A stretch of DNA of 8,281 nucleotides from JADGHX01 sp040255575 (GTDB taxonomy: Bacteria > Pseudomonadota > Gammaproteobacteria > Steroidobacterales > Steroidobacteraceae). The notes under the pieces are model-generated. The model ran no database searches, was not told the origin of the DNA, and saw nothing but the letters and a program-made list of their open reading frames with translations. Location of the stretch: contig JBDZVF010000286.1 in NCBI GenBank assembly GCA_040255575.1, positions 1-8,281 on the forward strand, given 5' to 3'. Within the stretch, counting starts at the first letter, position 1. The number at the start of each line of letters is the position of its first letter. Shown here one piece after another: positions 5,045-8,281 of the stretch. Made by a program: the position numbers and the translations under genes.

Positions 5045-7078
5045 TCACCGACCCAGCAGCTTCTGGTGAACATAGCTCGCCAAATCCTGCAGTTCCTCAG
5101 GCTTCAACACCGCCCCAAAACCCGGCATCTTGTCGCGACCCGTCGTCACCACTGCGCGAATCCCGTCGATTCCGAGAGCAGGTGAGATCGCCTTGCCGCC
5201 ACCCTCGCCGCCCTGACCGTGATCGCCATGGCAGTAGACGCAAGTGGTCTTGTAAAGGCGCTCGCCGTTCGCAACGTCAGCTGCTCGCCCGGCGCCCGGT
5301 AACGCAGCCACCTTGCGAACCGGACCGGACTTCATCGGTGCGAGCTGTTCCAGCGTTCCTTTGAGGCTGAACAGCCAGACGCCATCGCCCTTCTTCGCAC
5401 TAACGAAACCGCCCCCGGAATACGTAACGAGCATCTGCTGCCCGTTGTGCATGAAGGTGGAAACCCCCGAGTTCACCGCGGCCTCGGTCTGAAACTGCCA
5501 GAGTCGATCGCCAGTCGAGGCATCCAGCGCAGTAACGCGCCCATCGTTGCGACCGAGGAAAACGACACCGCCAGCCGTCACGAGCGATCCACTGCGACAA
5601 CCATCGTTGAAGCGCCGCTGCCACACGATCCGGTTGGTGCGCAGATCGACCGCGGAATAGATGCCGCTTGCGGGAACCCCAGCGCCCACATAGTCACCAC
5701 CCCGAAAAGACTTGGTGAATGTCGGCGGCGCAAACTGTGTGGCATCCATGTGCGCGCCATTCGCACTTTCATTGGCGCAAATGTACATCCGGCTCGTGCG
5801 CGGGTCGTAGGCACTCGGCGGCCAGTTGACCGCGGCAAGAGGTGCAAAGATGCGCGTCTGTTCACCGAAGGGCGTGAAGATGCGCCCCTGATTGACGAGC
5901 GGGTGATCCTCCGGCGCCACGGCGATCGATTGCGCAACCAACGGATCGCCCACGGGCACCGGTTGCGTCGGCGAGGTGAACTGCAACGGCTCCTGCATTA
6001 CCGGACGCTCGTCGATGCCGATGAGCGGCTTGCCGTTCGTCCGATCCAGGATGTAGACCCAGCCTGTCTTGCCGGCTTGCGCCAGGCCCTTGCGGAGCGT
6101 GCCGCCGTATTTCGCCTCGAACAGGATGATCGGATTCGCCGCGTCGTAATCCCAGAGGTCGTGGTGCACTTCCTGGAAGTGCCATCGGTATCGCCCCGTC
6201 GCAACATCCAGCGCAATGATGGATGCCGTGAAGAGATTGTCCCCAGGTCGGGCCGCGCCTCCGAGGCTCGGCCCCGGGTTGCCCGTGGAGAGATAGAGCA
6301 ATCCCAGCTCAGGGTCGATGGCCGGAGTGCTCCACACCGGCGCGCCTCCCCACTGCCAGGCATCGCTATCGGCAGGCCAGGTATCGTGACCCAACTCACC
6401 GGGCCCGGGGATGGTATTGAACCGCCAGATCTCCTTGCCCGATTTCGCGTCAAACGCCCCGATCCATCCGCGGATGCCGAGGTCACCCCCTGCCACGCCG
6501 ATGATCACCATGCCGTTGAAGTACAGCGGCGCGGCGGTCAGGCTGTACCCCTGCTTCGCTTCGCCCATCTTCGTCTGCCACAGCACTCGGCCAGTGCGCT
6601 GGTCCAAGGCCAGCAATACCGCGTCTACCCGGCCTACATATACCCTGCCATCGCCGAGCCCCACGCCGCGGTTGGCCCACAGGCAGCAGACAAAAGCGTC
6701 GCTCTCCTCCAGGCCGCTGCGGTATTCCCACAGGACTTTGCCCGTGTCGACGGAAATAGCGAAAACATCGTTCTGGCCGGTCGCGATGTAGACCACGCCA
6801 TCGTGGACCAGCGGTTGTGCCTGGTTGTTATGGCGTAGCTCGTTACCCGAACCTAGTGAGACGTGCCAGAGGGCCTTGAGACCCTTCACGTTCTGGCGAT
6901 CGATTTGCGTCAGCGGTGAATAGCGCTGGTTGCTCAGCGTTCCACCATTCGTGAGCCAGCCCTCTTCAGCAGGCCTCGTGAGTTGGCTTGCCGTAAAGGC
7001 AGGTGCCGGATGGATGCCCTCGGCCAGAACGAGGGCGGGGAGAAGCGCGACCAGCAAAGACAACCATCGTGATCTCAC
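5045..7078 (-). CDS. PQQ-dependent quinohemoprotein alcohol dehydrogenase (type II, periplasmic)
   Basis: Encodes 677 residues from GTG 7078. A signal peptide covers about residues 1-19. An eight-bladed propeller domain (about 35-575) carries repeated Ala-Leu-Asp-x-x-Thr-Gly-x-x-x-Trp docking motifs. Active-site marks are the vicinal disulfide Cys131-Cys132 with Arg137, Trp249 (stacks on PQQ), Asn267 (metal ligand), Asp310 as catalytic base within Trp-Asp-Tyr-Asp (309-312), and Lys337 where quinohemoprotein alcohol dehydrogenases also have Lys. A C-terminal cytochrome c domain (about 600-677) has Cys613-x-x-Cys616-His617 and probable axial Met651. The enzyme should oxidise an alcohol in the periplasm, passing electrons from PQQH2 to its own haem and on to a cytochrome or azurin. 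Oddities are Asp199 where the family usually has a metal-binding Glu, and Asp312 at +2 from the catalytic Asp. No PQQ synthesis genes are in the window. Single gene, divergent from the secreted-protein operon at 7146. Confidence 0.93.
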   Translation of the reverse strand: MRSRWLSLLVALLPALVLAEGIHPAPAFTASQLTRPAEEGWLTNGGTLSNQRYSPLTQIDRQNVKGLKALWHVSLGSGNELRHNNQAQPLVHDGVVYIATGQNDVFAISVDTGKVLWEYRSGLEESDAFVCCLWANRGVGLGDGRVYVGRVDAVLLALDQRTGRVLWQTKMGEAKQGYSLTAAPLYFNGMVIIGVAGGDLGIRGWIGAFDAKSGKEIWRFNTIPGPGELGHDTWPADSDAWQWGGAPVWSTPAIDPELGLLYLSTGNPGPSLGGAARPGDNLFTASIIALDVATGRYRWHFQEVHHDLWDYDAANPIILFEAKYGGTLRKGLAQAGKTGWVYILDRTNGKPLIGIDERPVMQEPLQFTSPTQPVPVGDPLVAQSIAVAPEDHPLVNQGRIFTPFGEQTRIFAPLAAVNWPPSAYDPRTSRMYICANESANGAHMDATQFAPPTFTKSFRGGDYVGAGVPASGIYSAVDLRTNRIVWQRRFNDGCRSGSLVTAGGVVFLGRNDGRVTALDASTGDRLWQFQTEAAVNSGVSTFMHNGQQMLVTYSGGGFVSAKKGDGVWLFSLKGTLEQLAPMKSGPVRKVAALPGAGRAADVANGERLYKTTCVYCHGDHGQGGEGGGKAISPALGIDGIRAVVTTGRDKMPGFGAVLKPEELQDLASYVHQKLLGR

Positions 7079-7084
7079 GCGCGG

Positions 7085-7090
7085 ATCATA
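7085..7090 (-). promoter_or_regulatory. Candidate -10 box giving a leaderless PQQ dehydrogenase mRNA
   Basis: TATGAT (5/6 to TATAAT) on the minus strand ends 6 nt before the GTG start at 7078. Transcription from it would begin at or next to the start codon, consistent with the absence of any Shine-Dalgarno. The matching -35 region is poor, so this remains tentative. Confidence 0.35.
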
Positions 7091-7094
7091 ACCG

Positions 7095-7124
7095 ATGACG
7101 TTGGCGCCGTACCCGACGTATAGT
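7095..7124 (+). promoter_or_regulatory. Candidate sigma70-type promoter for the 7146 gene
   Basis: ATGACG (7095-7100, 4/6 to TTGACA) and TATAGT (7119-7124, 5/6 to TATAAT) are separated by 18 bp. Transcription would start near 7131, 15 nt before the ATG at 7146. The -10 is inside the inverted repeat at 7112-7128. Confidence 0.5.
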
Positions 7125-7128
7125 CGGG
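7112..7128. promoter_or_regulatory. Inverted repeat CCCGAC-N5-GTCGGG over the -10 box, candidate operator
   Basis: A perfect 6-bp inverted repeat with spacer GTATA in the 67-bp divergent region. It brackets the plus-strand -10 TATAGT and lies in the upstream promoter region of the PQQ dehydrogenase, so one bound regulator could act on both genes. No regulator gene is adjacent to it. Confidence 0.45.
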
Positions 7129-7137
7129 CAACTCACC

Positions 7138-7143
7138 AGAGGA
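7138..7143 (+). promoter_or_regulatory. Shine-Dalgarno of the 7146 gene
   Basis: AGAGGA ends 2 nt before ATG 7146, which is slightly close. An in-frame GTG at 7152 would have more standard spacing, so the true start may be either; both lie in the signal-peptide n-region. Confidence 0.5.
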
Positions 7144-7145
7144 CC

Positions 7146-7967
7146 ATGACTGTGCTGCGGACGGGCGCCCTGTATCACAAATCACTCAGGACATCGGTCG
7201 GAACTTTGTTGTCGATCATCGTCATCTCCTGGGCAATGTCCCCGGCGGTCGCTTCACCCAAGACGGCAGCGGGGAAGCCGGACCTCAGTGGCATTTGGCA
7301 GGCCCTGAACGAAGCCAACTGGAACCTCGAGCCGCACGTGGCAACACAGGGCGCGCTCGACACGCTCGGCGCCATCGGCGCGGTGGCTCCGGGCATCGGC
7401 GTGGTAGAGGGCGGCAAGATTCCCTACCTGCCCGCGGCGTTATCACAGCGCCAAGAGAACTTCACGCACCGGCGCACCGAGGATCCGGAAGCAAAATGCT
7501 TCATGCCAGGCGTGCCTCGGGCGACTTACCTCCCCTACCCCTTCCAGATCGTGCAGTCCGATACCGACATCATGATCGTGTATCAGTTCGCGGGCGCGGT
7601 GCGCACGATCGCCATGAGCAACCACGGGGAAGCGCCGATTGATTCGTGGATGGGCTGGTCCAATGGGCATTGGGAGGGGGATACGCTGGTAGTCGAGGTG
7701 ACCGGGCTCAACGCGAACTGGCTGGATCGCAGCGGCAATTTCGCCACCGAGAATCGGCGAGTCACCGAGCGCTACACGCTGATGGACGAAAATCACATCC
7801 GCTACGAGGCGACGATCGAGGACCCCGCGGTATTTTCCCGTCCCTGGACCTTGCGCATGGTGCTCTACCGGCGCATGGAACCCGGTGCGCGGCTCATGGA
7901 TTTCCGCTGCGTGGAGTTTGCGGAAGAGCTGATGTACGGCGACCTTCGCAAGCCAGAAGATAAGTAG
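7146..7967 (+). CDS. Secreted protein of the PDLSGIW / GHWEGD family, function unknown
   Basis: Encodes 273 residues from ATG 7146; an upstream in-frame ATG at 7095 is rejected because it falls in the promoter and lacks a ribosome site. A signal peptide covers about 1-37 (basic n-region with Arg5, Lys12 and Arg15, hydrophobic stretch 19-31, Ala-Val-Ala near 35-37). The mature part opens Gly-Lys-Pro-Asp-Leu-Ser-Gly-Ile-Trp (43-51). Other landmarks are Cys118, a Pro-Tyr-Pro-Phe-Gln segment (130-134), Gly-His-Trp-Glu-Gly-Asp (174-179), Tyr-Glu-Ala-Thr-Ile-Glu-Asp-Pro (220-227) and Phe-Arg-Cys (253-255). These match, in order, the landmarks of the 986-180 protein, so the two are paralogues. A Gly/Ala-rich insert near 69-90 is not present in the other copy. 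Periplasmic or secreted; no activity is known to me. Divergent from the PQQ dehydrogenase and followed 2 bp later by another exported-protein gene. Confidence 0.87.
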   Translation: MTVLRTGALYHKSLRTSVGTLLSIIVISWAMSPAVASPKTAAGKPDLSGIWQALNEANWNLEPHVATQGALDTLGAIGAVAPGIGVVEGGKIPYLPAALSQRQENFTHRRTEDPEAKCFMPGVPRATYLPYPFQIVQSDTDIMIVYQFAGAVRTIAMSNHGEAPIDSWMGWSNGHWEGDTLVVEVTGLNANWLDRSGNFATENRRVTERYTLMDENHIRYEATIEDPAVFSRPWTLRMVLYRRMEPGARLMDFRCVEFAEELMYGDLRKPEDK

Positions 7968-7969
7968 CC

Positions 7970-8281
7970 ATGGGCAACAGCAGACCTTTACGAATCGGAC
8001 TTGGTGTGGGCGCGCTCGCCGCGTTCGCTCTGAGCGGGTCCGTGAGCGCGGCATCGTCGTACCACGCTCCGCGCACTTCGTGGGGGGATCCCCTGATACA
8101 GGGTGTTTACACGAACAACACAAACGTGCCCTTCGAGCGTCCGGCGGAGCTCGGAATGAAAGCGATCTACACCGACGCCGAATACGAGAAGCGTCGCAAT
8201 GCGCCGGCGGTGGTGGAGACCACCACGGTGGTCACGGACGTGCACTACCAGACCTCCGATTTCGGCCTCGATCCGGACCAG
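7970..8281 (+). CDS. Exported protein, probable relative of the PDLSG-W family (runs off right edge)
   Basis: Only the first 104 codons are present; the frame is open to the window end. ATG 7970 begins 2 nt after the TAG of the preceding gene, so translation is probably coupled; no strong Shine-Dalgarno is seen. A signal peptide covers about residues 1-27 (Arg5, Arg8, a Gly/Ala/Leu core, Ser-Val-Ser-Ala). The mature part contains Asp-Pro-Leu-Ile-Gln-Gly-Val-Tyr-Thr-Asn-Asn-Thr followed by Pro-Phe-Glu-Arg-Pro-Ala-Glu-Leu. This resembles the Pro-Asp-Leu-Gln-Gly-x-Trp-Thr-Asn ... Pro-Leu-Glu-Arg-Pro opening I associate with the same broad secreted family, with Tyr in place of Trp. The assignment is by resemblance only, because the diagnostic Gly-His-Trp-Glu-Gly-Asp box would lie beyond the edge. 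Confidence 0.72.
   Translation, partial: MGNSRPLRIGLGVGALAAFALSGSVSAASSYHAPRTSWGDPLIQGVYTNNTNVPFERPAELGMKAIYTDAEYEKRRNAPAVVETTTVVTDVHYQTSDFGLDPDQ

Noticed and set aside
5447..6838. Long open frame of 463 codons on the plus strand opposite the PQQ dehydrogenase
   Set aside because: It is fully antisense to a gene with intact family motifs, is rich in Arg/Ala/His typical of GC-rich shadow frames, and shows no recognisable domain or ribosome site.
7443..8123. Minus-strand open frame of 226 codons under the right-hand secreted-protein genes
   Set aside because: It is antisense to two plus-strand frames with signal peptides and tight operon spacing; it looks like a codon-bias shadow.
8210..8235. 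Repeated GGTGGT / ACCACC palindromic stretch near the right end
   Set aside because: It encodes alternating Val and Thr codons within the 7970 gene; codon repetition explains the symmetry.

Overview
The window is a GC-rich bacterial chromosome segment with conventional, tightly packed genes. No insertion sequence, phage gene, tRNA, rRNA or CRISPR array was seen. Gene content (secreted PD-x-x-G-x-W proteins, a DUF6152-type protein, a PQQ alcohol dehydrogenase with a fused cytochrome c, an SDR, an MDR oxidoreductase and a LysR regulator) fits an aerobic, catabolically versatile proteobacterium. A Steroidobacter-like gammaproteobacterium or a sphingomonad would fit, but this placement is an impression from gene content, not a measurement.

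Layout from left to right. (1) Positions 1-986, minus strand: a two-gene secreted-protein operon. The upstream gene (983-180) encodes a PDFTGLW-type exported protein, followed 48 bp later by a DUF6152-type protein that runs off the left edge. (2) Positions 987-1221: a divergent promoter region with two abutting inverted repeats. (3) Positions 1222-2187, plus strand: a zinc-free MDR / quinone-oxidoreductase-like enzyme. (4) Positions 2247-3628, minus strand: a two-gene operon of a short-chain dehydrogenase followed by a small predicted SAM-dependent methyltransferase. (5) Positions 3629-3898: a 270-bp divergent regulatory region rich in repeated TCGGGA/TCCCGA half-sites. (6) Positions 3899-4798, plus strand: a LysR-family regulator, the likely controller of the divergent SDR-methyltransferase operon. 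(7) Positions 4799-5044: a convergent spacer with two hairpins. (8) Positions 5045-7078, minus strand: a periplasmic quinohemoprotein alcohol dehydrogenase. (9) Positions 7079-7145: a 67-bp divergent promoter whose plus-strand -10 sits inside a perfect inverted repeat. (10) Positions 7146-8281, plus strand: a second PDLSGIW-type secreted protein and, 2 bp later, the start of a third exported protein that looks related and runs off the right edge.

Working picture (inference): the exported genes provide a periplasmic oxidation step (PQQ enzyme passing electrons through its own c-type haem) together with secreted proteins of unknown function. The cytoplasmic SDR and MDR would carry out NAD(P)-linked redox steps on a carbonyl or alcohol substrate under LysR control. 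The substrate cannot be read from the sequence. The most promising less-described element is the repeated association of the PD-x-x-G-x-W secreted family with the DUF6152 protein and the PQQ dehydrogenase. I did not find a clearly novel defence or mobile system.
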